Below are positions 1 to 10,618 of a stretch of 64,000 bases of DNA, piece by piece. The position numbers and the translations under genes were made by a program. Every line of letters begins with the position of its first letter. Position 1 is the stretch's first letter. The DNA is taken from contig JAHYIO010000009.1 of the NCBI GenBank assembly GCA_020543525.1, forward strand, positions 62,001 to 126,000, read 5' to 3'. Source of the DNA: Coriolopsis trogii (taxonomy: Eukaryota; Basidiomycota; Agaricomycetes; Polyporales; Polyporaceae). Below the pieces are notes generated by a model that was not told where the DNA came from, did not search any database, and was given only the letters and a program-made list of their open reading frames with translations.

Positions 1-168
1 TCGCCAGCCCCGGCTCGGTCGTCGCCGCAACCGGCTGCAGAAGAGCCAGCAGCTGGTGGAGGAGGTGGAGGAGACCTTACCGCGGCACTTGCAGCAGCGC
101 TTCTGGAGCGCAACAAGCGGATGGGGGATAGCGATGAAGAAGACGAAGACGACGATGAATGGGACTAG
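1..168 (+). CDS. LAS17: WASP/Las17 family actin nucleation promoter, C-terminal end only
   Basis: Only the last 55 codons are in the window, read in frame from base 1 to the TAG at 166-168. The tail has a Pro/Ala and Gly-rich linker, then a helix of the form DLTAALAAALLERNKRMGDS, then a run of Asp/Glu ending in DDDEWD and the stop. A verprolin/central helix followed by an acidic stretch with a penultimate tryptophan is the VCA module by which WASP proteins bind and activate Arp2/3 to branch actin at endocytic patches. The tryptophan in the acidic tail is the key Arp2/3 contact in this family. The WH1 and proline-rich parts lie outside the window. The family call is from this short tail only, so a different VCA protein cannot be excluded. 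Confidence 0.7.
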   Translation, partial: SPAPARSSPQPAAEEPAAGGGGGGDLTAALAAALLERNKRMGDSDEEDEDDDEWD

Positions 169-572
169 TATGTGGACGGACGCAGAACGTTGATGACGCT
201 TGTCCCTGTCTTACACCTGATTAATTGACCATTTTCTTCTGGAGATTATCGCAATATATTATCTTGTACTGTCTTTGCAGGTGCCTGACTGTTCTTTGCA
301 CTGCATCAACGCGAAAGTGCATCGTCTCGCATGGGGTTTGTACTATGCAATGCATGTCGACCACTTGCAGTGCAGCCGGAGTGAGAGATAAGACCGAACC
401 AGTGCGGTCAGTGTGGACGAAACGGGTAGTCTGGCGATTGCCGAGAGATCGTTGGCCATCATAGAGTCTCCAACCTGTACAGGCTCTTTAGCACCGCCGT
501 ATCCCTTGCACCTCAAAACCCGTCCTCTATCTCCAATCCACCCCATACTCTCCTTTTCATCGCATACCAACC
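169..572. other. Intergenic: 3' side of WASP gene and calmodulin promoter/5' UTR
   Basis: No coding sequence is supported here. The last 60 bases before the calmodulin ATG are rich in C and T, as is common around transcription starts of strongly expressed fungal genes. No clear TATA box was seen. Confidence 0.5.
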
Positions 573-1580
<1,008 letters not shown>

Positions 1581-2054
1581 ACAAAGATGCTCCCTGTACT
1601 ACTGTTCGTGCCAGTCGTGTGTACGGTATCTATATCATGAAGTTTGTATCCAACCACCAAGTATTCGCAGCCGTCGATCGTGCAGCGATGGGTTTTGCAC
1701 CCGTCAACAGACAGTCTCGAAAGTGATCTGCATATGTGCTCATGGGGACATTTCGGGGCTGCGTCCAGATCGCCTGGGCAGCCTGACTGTACTCGTAGAC
1801 CGAAAGAGGCAACTGGCATATGTCGCGCTGGAGCCGCGGAGACGACGTCATGACCAAACCCCAGCTGCGGGGTGCACTGCCCCGCCAGTGCCCCAGGTTC
1901 TCCATACGACATCGTCATATCTCGTACCTTGGGGCTGCGGCTCAGCTGCGGCCCGGGCCACTATAAGAAGCCAGAGGTCCCTTGCCTTCCTCTCCGCATC
2001 CTACCACATACCCCATCCATTGAGACGTCCATCTAACCATTCACGACCTCCATC
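1581..2054. other. Intergenic: calmodulin 3' side and promoter of the small gene at 2055
   Basis: No coding sequence is supported. The part near 1855-1955 is rich in CCCC/GGGG tracts that resemble stress-response elements, followed by a TATA-like box. Confidence 0.45.
1962..1967 (+). promoter_or_regulatory. TATA-like box of the gene at 2055
   Basis: TATAAG lies 93 bases before the ATG, in the usual place, just after a GC-rich stretch with C4/G4 tracts. Confidence 0.5.
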
Positions 2055-2468
2055 ATGTCCTCCATCGTCAACAAGATCAAAGAGAAGACCACGGGGAACA
2101 GCTCCAAATCACAGCAGCAGTCACAGCAGAATGAACCCACCTTCAGTATCCAGCCGCACCCTGCTGTATGTACCCCGATCAGAGGTTCCAGCACGATGTA
2201 TTGATCGCACATGTAACCAACAGATGTCGAACAACCCTCGCGATCTTGAGCCTCCCCAGCCAGGAGGTGGGTTGAACAGCAACCCAGAATATGGCGCGTT
2301 CCACGCAAGGGACCCGCATGTTCCGTCGCCCCAGGTGCTAAACAATTTGCCTCCGCCCAAGGTGAGCGGTTTTGCCACTCAAGTTCTGGACGCTGTGCTG
2401 ACACCCGGTCACGTACATAGACCAGGGAGGAATTGAGGGCTCGTCAGAAAGAGTTGAATGGCGAGTGA
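2055..2468 (+). CDS. Small conserved-looking protein of unknown function (98 aa)
   Basis: Three exons in phase 0: 2055-2165, 2224-2361, 2421-2468, giving 98 residues. The product begins MSSIVNKIKEKTTG, has a Gln/Ser-rich stretch around residues 18-26, then a segment with motifs NPEYGAFHARDPHVPSPQ and LNNLPPPK, and ends in a charged helix TREELRARQKELNGE. There is no signal peptide or membrane segment. The hydrophilic, proline-spaced make-up with a short amphipathic start suggests a soluble, partly disordered protein. I do not recognise the family. A TATA-like box and C4/G4 tracts upstream suggest it is inducible, perhaps by stress, which is inference only. Confidence 0.7.
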
Positions 2469-3295
2469 GCCCGACAGATTGGGGATACCTATACTACCGA
2501 TTGCTCGCGGGATGTGAAGTGTTGTAGGACTATAATCTTGTATCTTCTTGAAGCAGTTTGGATGACACCTGCTTGTAACAATCCGAGTGTGGACCGTCCG
2601 CTCTAGTATAGATGGAGGTTTCCAGCAGCGTTCACTATCGCCGCCAGGGAACTTCTGGATAGCAATAATTGGGCCGAAAAGCTTCAATAGTGTTTTTGAA
2701 CGAACTATGCACGTTTGTATGTAGCTGGTTGTTGACCGTACGCGTTTCGGACGATCACGTACAGTCACGACGGGCAAAGCGCCGAGTCTCATGCAGGGAA
2801 CTTGAAACGGCGCTGAAATCTATTCAGTTATGCATATTTCGAGCCCATTCCTTGCCACAAAAATCTCATATGTCCCTTACATTCCTTGTACATTTCCCCT
2901 TCCAGAACAGGCCGGTACAAAGGGAAGGCAAGGAAATGGGTGCGGAATGACAAGGAAAGCCAATTGACATCACCCATTTCCCTCGCAAGTGGCAAGGAAA
3001 GTCCAATAGATTTTGTGCTTTCCCCGCCAGGAAAGGTACGCAAAATGTGCATCACAGGATAGATTTCCACGCCATTTCACCCGCCATTTCCCTGCACGAG
3101 ACTCGGCGCTTTGCCCGTCGTGAGAAGCGCTCGTCCACAGCGTGTGATCACCACGTGCCTTGTGACATGCGTGACGCACTGACGCGTCTGGTGTACGCGT
3201 TCCTCGCGAGCGACATCGTACTCTTGCAGCTTGACTTGCGCGTTCCCCTATCTCTCTCGTTCCTCCTATCCTTCCACTACTACCAGTCGCCCAAC
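2469..3295. other. Intergenic with an inserted inverted-repeat element; PUP3 promoter
   Basis: Apart from the element at 2765-3123 nothing coding is seen. The last 130 bases include a C/T-rich tract leading to the PUP3 start. Confidence 0.5.
2765..3123. mobile_element. MITE-like element with 36-base terminal inverted repeats
   Basis: The arm at 2765-2800 (starts TCACGACGGGCAAAGC, ends GCAGGGAA) is the reverse complement of 3088-3123 at 35 of 36 positions. The 287 bases between hold no ORF, but repeat short units such as CAAGGAAAG..CCAA and the CATTTCCC/GGGAAATG pair on both strands, so the inside is also partly self-complementary. Size, high arm identity and lack of coding capacity fit a non-autonomous DNA transposon. 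I could not see a clear target-site duplication next to the arms, so the true ends may differ by a few bases. It sits about 170 bases before PUP3 and could carry promoter elements. Confidence 0.7.
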
Positions 3296-4178
3296 ATGGT
3301 CGGTGATTTGACTGTGGATGGTTTGTACAAAGTGCTCATCTTGATTGGACCGTAGTCGATTATGGAATATAACGGTGGCTCCGTGATCGCCATGGTGGGC
3401 AAGGACTGTGTTGCCATTGCGTCCGACCTCCGGCTAGGAAACCAGGCGTTGGGTATCTCATCAAACTTTCAGAAGGTATGTGGCAATATGCTGTTCTACT
3501 GTTTCAACTGTTGTTCATGAAAGTCGTTTGCGTAGATCTTCCCCATGACCGACCGGATATTACTGGGCTTACCGGGCCTTGCAACAGATGTAACAACATT
3601 GTCAGTCAGTCTTCCTTCCTTCGTCTACATACAATCCTGACCAGCGTTGAACGTCTTCAAGGAAAGAAACGTTCCGCTACAGAGTGAATATGTACACCAT
3701 CAAAGAAGAGCGTGAAATCGAGCCGGAAACATTTGCACATCTCGTCTCCTCGGCCCTTTACGAGCGCCGTTTTGGCCCATATTTCATCGAACCGGTCATG
3801 GCGGGCCTCCAGAAGACACCGACCGGCGACTACAAGCCGTTCATCGCGGCAACAGACCTCATCGGATGTCTGAACTTCGCGAAGGACTTTGTCGTCGCCG
3901 GGACAGCGAGCACCAAACTGTACGGTGTTGCCGAGGGTTTGTGGGAGCCGGACTTGGAGCCGGAGGACCTGTTCGAGACGTGTGCGCAGACGCTGCTCAA
4001 TGCGGTGGATCGAGACGCGTATTCGGGTTGGGGAGCAGAGGTGTATGTAATGTGAGTATCTCCCTGCATTCGTCCCCACCCTATTCTGGACAAGTTGTGC
4101 GTGATGCTGACGTTGACTCCATCTTTCAGGACGAAAGACAAGGTGATCAAGCGCACGTTGAAGGGCCGCATGGACTAG
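3296..4178 (+). CDS. PUP3: 20S proteasome subunit beta-3
   Basis: Exons 3296-3298, 3356-3475, 3536-3600, 3662-4051, 4130-4178; 627 bases, 208 residues, close to the family's usual 205. The product starts [20 protein letters not shown] and contains [57 protein letters not shown] and [15 protein letters not shown], all in beta-3 order. It forms one of the seven beta-ring subunits of the 20S core and is not one of the three catalytic ones (no N-terminal catalytic Thr). The first coding exon is just the ATG, followed by an unusual donor GTCGGT. Translation might instead start at the ATG at 3362, removing three residues. Acceptor CAAG at 3658-3661 is required to keep the family sequence in frame. 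Confidence 0.95.
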
Positions 4179-4463
4179 TTTGTATGTATATTCGCACGTC
4201 ATATCCATCATCGCTTTCGATTGTACCAATGCCCCTCCCATTGTGGGCCTGATCCCTTGCGATCCGGTAGTGAAGGTGGGTGCGGTTGGTGCCAGGATGG
4301 GAGCCTTTCGTCTCCTGCTCACACCAATACTACGCGAGGCTAGGACGCATGCGATCTCATTTATAACAGACATATTTCAGCAGGATACCAGTCGAAGTAC
4401 CAATCTCCCAAGCCAACCCTCCCGAACACACTATATCTGTGTCCATTGCTATTCGTGGTACGC

Positions 4464-5058
4464 TTAGAGGAAAACAGGCAGACAGCCGATGGAGATCAAG
4501 CCTCCCTGTTCAATCAGTTAGTACGACAGGCAAGGTTACATGAGCGCGCCACCGGTACTCACGACCGCATTGTTCTCGCAGCAGACAGTGACTGCAGTGC
4601 AGGCGTTCCCGCTGCCAATGCCAACGCCGGTCACAGGGCTGCAGTTGAGGCCAAGGATGATGTCGAGATCCTTGAGGAAGACTCCCAGCAAGCCTAGAAT
4701 GACCTTGCTAGGAACCGTGTTTGCCTATGCGTTCCACATCGCCAGTGAGCACATAAAACATTACAATGCAAGCAATGGATCGTTTGCGTACCATCTCGAT
4801 GGACTCGCAGCACTGGATGGGCCCGCTCGTGCAGTTGCTCGCAGGCTCGGTGACCGTGACGATCGGGGCGGTGGCCGTGCAGGTGCCTGTCGCGGTCTTC
4901 GTGATCGTCTGGGGCGGGGCGGTCGTCGTCTCGATGACCGTGCTCGTCTTGGTCGAAGTGACCGTCACCGGCGGCGGGTTGCCGCCGGGGTAGGGAGTGG
5001 CGACCGCAAGGACGGCGAGAGAGACGATGGAGAGAGCGGTGGGGAAGCGAACGAACAT
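4464..5058 (-). CDS. Class I hydrophobin Hyd-1 (long Thr/Val spacer)
   Basis: Exons, in transcription order: 5058-4792, 4724-4563, 4505-4464; 156 residues, both introns phase 0. Residues 1-21 (MFVRFPTALSIVSLAVLAVA) are a signal peptide. A Pro then Thr/Val-rich spacer of about 50 residues follows, before NCTSGPIQCC, which holds C1-C3. Exon 2 carries [17 protein letters not shown] and VCCENN (C4-C7), and the last 42-base exon gives [13 protein letters not shown] (C8). This spacing is that of secreted class I hydrophobins that self-assemble into amphipathic films on hyphae. There is one extra Cys in the spacer (TGTCTA). Closest relative in the window is Hyd-2. A TATA box is at 5158-5164. Confidence 0.95.
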
Positions 5059-6010
5059 GTTGTTGCTCGAGGAGTGAGTTATGGAACGGTTTGTGGGGTG
5101 AGTGCTCAGAAACTCGAGTGGTTCGTTGCTTGGGTTGACGGTGTAACGTTCGTCGGGTTTTATACCTGCGCAAGGCTGGCTTTCACTTCTTCTGTATCAA
5201 GACAGACAATGCGCGTTGACCTCTACTCATTGCAGAGCATGAGTTCATTATCACGCGCTGTGCATCCGGTTGACGTTCAGCCTTCCCCCGAATGGTATGA
5301 CATTTGGTGAGGTCGAGCGAGGTCAGTGACAGGTCCACTCTGGTGAGGTACGAGGTACCCATATATTAACGTGATTCCTGACAGGTCCGCCCGCTCCCTG
5401 CGAAACCGCTCGTGTGGAAGGTGTGCGCTGCGTACATACTCGACCGTGTATGTCCAAGGAGACGGCATGTGAATATCGACCGAAGTCCCGTACTTTATGC
5501 GAAGCTGCCAATTAGGCTCGCGATGGGACACTGTATCCGGGGTGACCATGTGGCGGCCTCAGAGCTCATGTTCTGGTGCAGTCGACATGCGGACATGTGT
5601 ATGGACAGCATGGGTTGTCGAAGCCCATTGGCGTTGGCAATGCCTTTTGCGACCTTTTGGGCTGCTACTTACAACTTACAGGCGTTCCAACGCCGCACGA
5701 GCGCTTTTGTTACGGATTGGTGCACGACAGCCGCGGTCTCGTAGATGTGCCTCGTCCTTGCGTAAGGCTCCGCCCGTACGGTATGTGGTTGTGTTGTTCC
5801 GCTGCAGGGTAGCCTTACTTACATTGACGCCTGACGGTTCATTGCAACTGCAGACCGAACGAACGTAGAGAATGACCTTGATTGGAGTGAGATGAACCAC
5901 ACAACCGTTGACAACACAAAACGAGATATCTCTGAATGTCCAAGCAACGCATCCAACTCTATGTTCTCTGCAGCGCGGCTTCTGTCAAAGAACCGCGCCG
6001 AGCTTCGCGC
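5059..6010. other. Spacer between Hyd-1 and Hyd-2
   Basis: Contains the Hyd-1 promoter and the 3' flank of Hyd-2. No convincing gene. A short stretch near 5630-5685 reads PIGVGNAFCDLLGC, faintly like the middle of a hydrophobin, but it has no splice context and is too short to call a relic. Confidence 0.4.
5158..5164 (-). promoter_or_regulatory. TATA box of Hyd-1
   Basis: TATAAAA on the minus strand, 100 bases before the Hyd-1 ATG. Confidence 0.6.
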
Positions 6011-6627
6011 TCAGAGGATGATGGGGAGACATCCAATAGAGATCAATCCGCCCTGACCCGTACGTCAGTACGGCATGCCATTCACACTGAGTTCAAAAGT
6101 CCGAAAACTCACGATCGCGTTGTTCTCGCAGCAAACAGTGACCGCACTGCAGGCATCGCCGCTGCCGACACCAATGACGTTGATTGGGGAGCAGTTGAGG
6201 CCAAGAAGCACCTCGAGGTCCTGGAGGACGATTCCCAGCAGGCCAAGGATGATCTTGCTGGGCAGCGAAGACGCCTGTCGTTCCCCGCCAGTGCCGCCGT
6301 CAGTATGTTCGTGGTAGCGAAGTCCTGTTTTGTACTCACACTCTCGAGGGACTCGCAGCATTGGATGGGACCGGTGGAGCAGTTCTGCGGGGAACCAGTG
6401 CCCGACTCTGCCGGCGCTGTAGTCGTGCAGGTGCCCGTGCCCCCGACGGTCTCGGTCTTCGTCGTCGTGATCGTCTGGGCGGGTACGGTGGTGGTTTGAA
6501 AGACCGTGCTCGTCACTGTCGATGTGACGGTGTCCGGAGGCGGGATGCCCCCGCAGTAGCCAGGGGTGGCGACCGCAAGGACGGCGAAGGAGACAAAGGA
6601 GAGTGCAATCGGGAAGCGAGCGAACAT
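6011..6627 (-). CDS. Class I hydrophobin Hyd-2 (long Thr/Val spacer, extra cysteines)
   Basis: Exons 6627-6340, 6274-6113, 6052-6011; 163 residues with the same phase-0 introns and exon 2/3 lengths (162 and 42) as Hyd-1. Signal peptide [20 protein letters not shown], then a Thr-rich spacer, CSTGPIQCC (C1-C3), [17 protein letters not shown] and VCCENN (C4-C7), and [13 protein letters not shown] (C8). Ten cysteines can be counted in the mature part: the canonical eight plus one just after the signal peptide (GYCGG) and one in the spacer (GTCTTT). The extra residues could pair with each other or link monomers. Promoter TATA at 6762-6768. Probably a tandem duplicate of Hyd-1. Confidence 0.95.
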
Positions 6628-7870
6628 CTTGCTACGGGTTGGTTAGTGTTGGTGTGGAAGTTGTGAGTGACGGCTGGGGCGAGAGGTGAGTTGTATGCGG
6701 TGGAGAAGGCTGCTTGGGATCGCTGTCCTGAGGAATGATGTTGTTGATGATCCTCGCCAGGTTTTATACTCTCCAGCGTACCCTGCTCTCCGAGCAGTCC
6801 GTGGTAGCACGGCAAGACGACATACATGTCGAACTCCCAGCAGCAAGCGGCAAGTAGGTAGACCGTGCCAGCGAGGATGCGTGCTCGTGCCTGGAAAAAC
6901 CGCAGTAGAGACTCGTGGGTCCATACCAACCGGTGAAATCTCGTGTATGCTCAAGGTGAAGACTGACCTACTCAACGCTATGACCAGGTCATGACGCAAA
7001 CTGCGGTAGTACGACGGGTCCATTTCGCACCGTTGCGCGAGACTCCCCCCTAACACTGCGGGACCTTTTGTGACAATGTGCATTTATATGGCATACTCGG
7101 TCAACATCCTTTCACCATTCATTTGCGTGGGTCTCCTGCTCGGACAGAAATGGTACGTAAGGCGCAGTTCTGCAGTAGCCCTGACCGATCCCCTTTTTTG
7201 GCGTGTCAAGGTGAACGAATCATCGGCACAGTATGGCTTGTAGGGTAGCCGAGGACCATTTCACAATGTTCTTTCTGAGTGCATCCACGATCACTAACGC
7301 TCTGCTCTCCGGGTTAAATCAACATCAAGCGTTGCCTAGGTCCCGTATGCCTTTCCATCGTGAGTTTTCTACTCATCCATCCTACCATAGAAAGGAACTA
7401 GCAGTTTTGTTGACTGAATGAGCAGATGTATGCGTGTACGAACTACATCTGGTCACCTCGCGATATTTAATATGTGTGTCTACGTACGACGTCATGGTGG
7501 TTCCGAGGAAGCCGCGAAGACCGGCTGCCTGACATGCCCAAAACCGGTTCGTGTGACCCTCCAGCCCTCCATACAAGTGGCGGAACGTCGATATGCACAT
7601 TGATGAATCGGGGGAGATGGCCCGATTGTGTTGTCCAGGGCGAGGCGCCTCTCTTCGTACGTCTTCACACTGAATGGTACGTCGTCGTAGAAACGAGAAT
7701 CCATACGTGTGATTTTCTCATCCTCTTAAGACCTTTACATGTTACAGCATAACCATGGAGCACGACTGATAGGGACAATCAGCATTCGAGACCTAAACCT
7801 TCCAACTCGCTTCCCAGCTTCCGATCCACGACCACACATATACTGGTACACATGTCCTTCGCCTGATGCT
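6628..7870. other. Spacer between Hyd-2 and Hyd-3
   Basis: Holds the Hyd-2 promoter. From about 7480 on it is part of a segment that recurs near 10231 (see repeat entries). No ORF looks coding. Confidence 0.4.
6762..6768 (-). promoter_or_regulatory. TATA box of Hyd-2
   Basis: TATAAAA on the minus strand, about 135 bases before the ATG. Confidence 0.6.
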
Positions 7871-8418
7871 TCAGAGCACGATGGGGATGCAGCCGATGGA
7901 GACGAGGTTGCCCTGAAACACAGCACATCGTGAGTCACTCTCCTTGGGCTAAGGGAAACGGCCACCCGCTTAGTACCAACTCACCACGTTGTTGTCCTCG
8001 CAGCACACAACAGTCCCGGAGCAATCGCCGTTCCCGATGCCGATGACGGTAATCGGGGAGCAGTCAAGGCCGAGGAGGACGTCGATGCCCTGAACGACGA
8101 TCCCGAGCAGGCCCAAGATGAGCGAGCCGTCGTCGGAGTCCGCCTATGAGTACGCTTCACCATCAGTCCACGTCGATGAGTAGTCATACTAAGTGACTGG
8201 CGACAGACCGGCGTAATGGTCTTGCAGCACTGGGTGGGCCCGGTCCCGGTGGTGCAAGTGCCAGAGGGAGAGGTGATCGTCGGGTGCGGGGCGGTCGCTG
8301 TGACCGTCACGGTCGTCGTCTTGGCCGGGGGTGGGTTGTTCCCGGGGGCGGGGTTGGCGACCGCAAGGATGGAGACGGAGAGGACGGCCAGGGCGGCAGC
8401 GGGGATGCGGGCAAGCAT
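7871..8418 (-). CDS. Class I hydrophobin Hyd-3
   Basis: Exons 8418-8209, 8143-7985, 7912-7871; 136 residues. Signal peptide MLARIPAAALAVLSVSILAVA, a Pro/Thr/Val spacer with TTTVTVTATAP, then SGTCTTGTGPTQCC (C1-C3), [16 protein letters not shown] and VCCEDN (C4-C7), ending GNLVSIGCIPIVL (C8). Exactly eight cysteines in the mature protein. Intron 1 uses the weaker donor GTCTGT. It is the near twin of Hyd-4 in protein, promoter and flanks. TATA box TATAAA at 8524-8529. Confidence 0.95.
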
Positions 8419-10618
8419 GTTTGAGCTTTCGACTGGTGAGTGTTCTTGGTGCTGAGGCAGTTGGGAGATGAGCTGACTGTGGGTGAGTTGGCTCTGAGGA
8501 ATAGGTAACTAAACTGGGTGGCCTTTATACGCACAGGACGGCCTCGGCAGCTGTAGAGGCTGAGACCAATGTGCGCGCATGGGTTGTCAGGTGGAGATGG
8601 CGTCAATGCCCGTAGGATTGGCTGCTGTCGCGACTCCATGCACGTAGCGCAGGCGTGTTGGGATCTCGCGTACCTCAGTCTCCGTTGCGATGCGCCGTAT
8701 TCGGTAGAACGGTGACTGTTCGTCCAACTCGAAATGGTGTAGGCCGTCCTTCGTGTCATAAACCGTGAGGAATGTGTACTACTAAGTCTATAGCAGTGCT
8801 GCGAGGTACGTACTAACGCATCAAATCGGACGACAAGCGCGAGCCCACAACGTTGACAAGGATCAAGAATCATCTCGACACGAGACGAGATCCTCCTGTG
8901 CCGGCATGGCACGGCTTCCCTACGAAGGGCCATAGAAGGGTTGGTTCCGGCGTGACTACACGTGAGCATGGGTGTGTCGCATTGTGTCGAACGCCGATTT
9001 GCTCCTGACCGAGAGCGTTCCTAGCACCCAAGGATGCTCATCAGGCGTGTATGTTGTGTATGTTGCTCCACCTCGTCGGCGATCCGTATTGTCAATTGAT
9101 GTCGAACTCTATGTAGATCCCCCGGAGCCTAGAATAATACAAAGGTGGTTGTTGAACCTTGCCTTAGCGCCTGGTGGATGCAATGCGCGTTAGCGGCTGA
9201 AAACCTGCACCGAGTAACACCTTCGAAGCTATGTTTTCGCTCTAGCTCCGACAGCCTGGATCCCATGCTGTCGCCTGAGATCTCGGTTCCCCTACAAATA
9301 CTGGCTGGACCGGTTGGCAAGGTTCCGAAGTACAATGCAGTTCAGTCACTAGAAGCAGCTTAGGATTTCCACCTCGCGTCAGATGGTCGACGGTTGCAGT
9401 CGGGTTGCATGCGCAGTGCTGACGAACATATGCAGGAACATATGAGGATGCTGTTGTCGGCAAGCGTCCGGCGAAGATGCGGAACGTTTCACAACGACAA
9501 CACCACCGAACGCCACGGGTGTGCTCCTCCATGGAGAGCATGCTGGCTAGAGGTCGTGCCGCCTAGCATCTCGGCAGCAGGTGTGCTTCAAGATGGAGCT
9601 CTGTGCATAACCCTATTGACCAGTGACGCTTGAACCCTGTCGTGGACGACCTTCCCCTGGTACGTGTCGAAGTCTCCATTCGTTGGAAGAACGAATTACA
9701 CTGATCTGCATAGTGCGCGCTCCCGCAGGCGTTACGAATGCCTGACGTCTTCGTCTTCAAGCCGTTCGTTGCGGCTGTGTCTATTCGGAACGCTATCTTG
9801 TATGTCCATCTTTGATTCTACCTGGCGCGCGTTCTTACGATTTGAGACATAGGGCGTTCCGCATACGTCCTCCTTGTACCGACACAGTGAGTGTCTCGTG
9901 CTGTGTGCCTCCTGCTCAGAGATTTCTGATATGGTCTAGCATACTGCAGCGAGTCGCCGTTTCCAGCCCCGCGTTCAATCACATATCACCTGCGGTCGCT
10001 GCGGCAGCTCGCATGGAGCGAACCCCGTCTGCCGGAATACGTACTATTCGAGGAGCGCGACCGTAGCGAAAGTAATCCAATTCGAACGGACAGCTGCTCA
10101 ACGGCATGATCAGTACATGGTCCACTCTATAGCCACCGTTTCGGCACTGCGCCAAGCACTAGAAGACTTCTCTGATCCTTCCTATATTTTTGGCGACCTT
10201 CCTGCGTGGATGTGTCTGGACGCGCACTGGGCGGTACGACGTCATGTGGATGCTTCCGAGAAGCCCGCACAGACGGACTGCTGTACGTGCCGTAACCCAA
10301 GAGACACAACCGAATTAACAACGTCTGGTATCACGGTGCTGCCTGGTATGTGCATCGATAAATCGGATGCGACGCTGGGAGGTTCAGTCAGGCGCCGCAT
10401 GGTGCCCAGACCCTTCCTCGAGGCCTGTGATCATTGTCACATGCACTGGCAGGCATCGTGAGCGTAGCAATCCATTCTTTTCTTTGTCTCGTAGTCTCAT
10501 ATGTCTTTCGGCACCTACAGCAATCACCAGTACACAACTTATCGATATCCAAGCCTGCCTATGCATAACGACAACAACGACCGAACGATCTCTTTCAGGC
10601 TTCGTCCGCCCTCGACCC
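8419..10618. other. Spacer between Hyd-3 and Hyd-4
   Basis: Right part of duplicated copy A and left part of copy B meet here. No coding sequence is supported; ORFs are short and share no frame with splice signals. Confidence 0.4.
8524..8529 (-). promoter_or_regulatory. TATA box of Hyd-3
   Basis: GTATAAAGG on the minus strand, about 106 bases before the ATG, inside a stretch shared with the Hyd-4 promoter. Confidence 0.6.

Larger units (their letters stand above)
7481..9470. repeat. Duplicated segment, copy A (contains Hyd-3)
   Basis: Landmarks that recur in copy B at a nearly constant distance: GTACGACGTCATG at 7484 (copy B 10234), the Hyd-3 gene (start 8418 against 11158), its promoter, GTCGAACTCTAT at 9101 (copy B 11755), and GATGCTGTTGTCGGCAAGC at 9447 (copy B 12101). 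The offset is 2.74-2.75 kb in the left part and 2.65 kb in the right part, so an indel of about 90 bases separates the copies. Identity outside the gene is patchy, so the duplication is old. Confidence 0.6.

Noticed and set aside
5630..5690. Hydrophobin-like fragment PIGVGNAFCDLLGC
   Set aside because: Too short and without splice sites or neighbouring cysteine motifs; likely chance.
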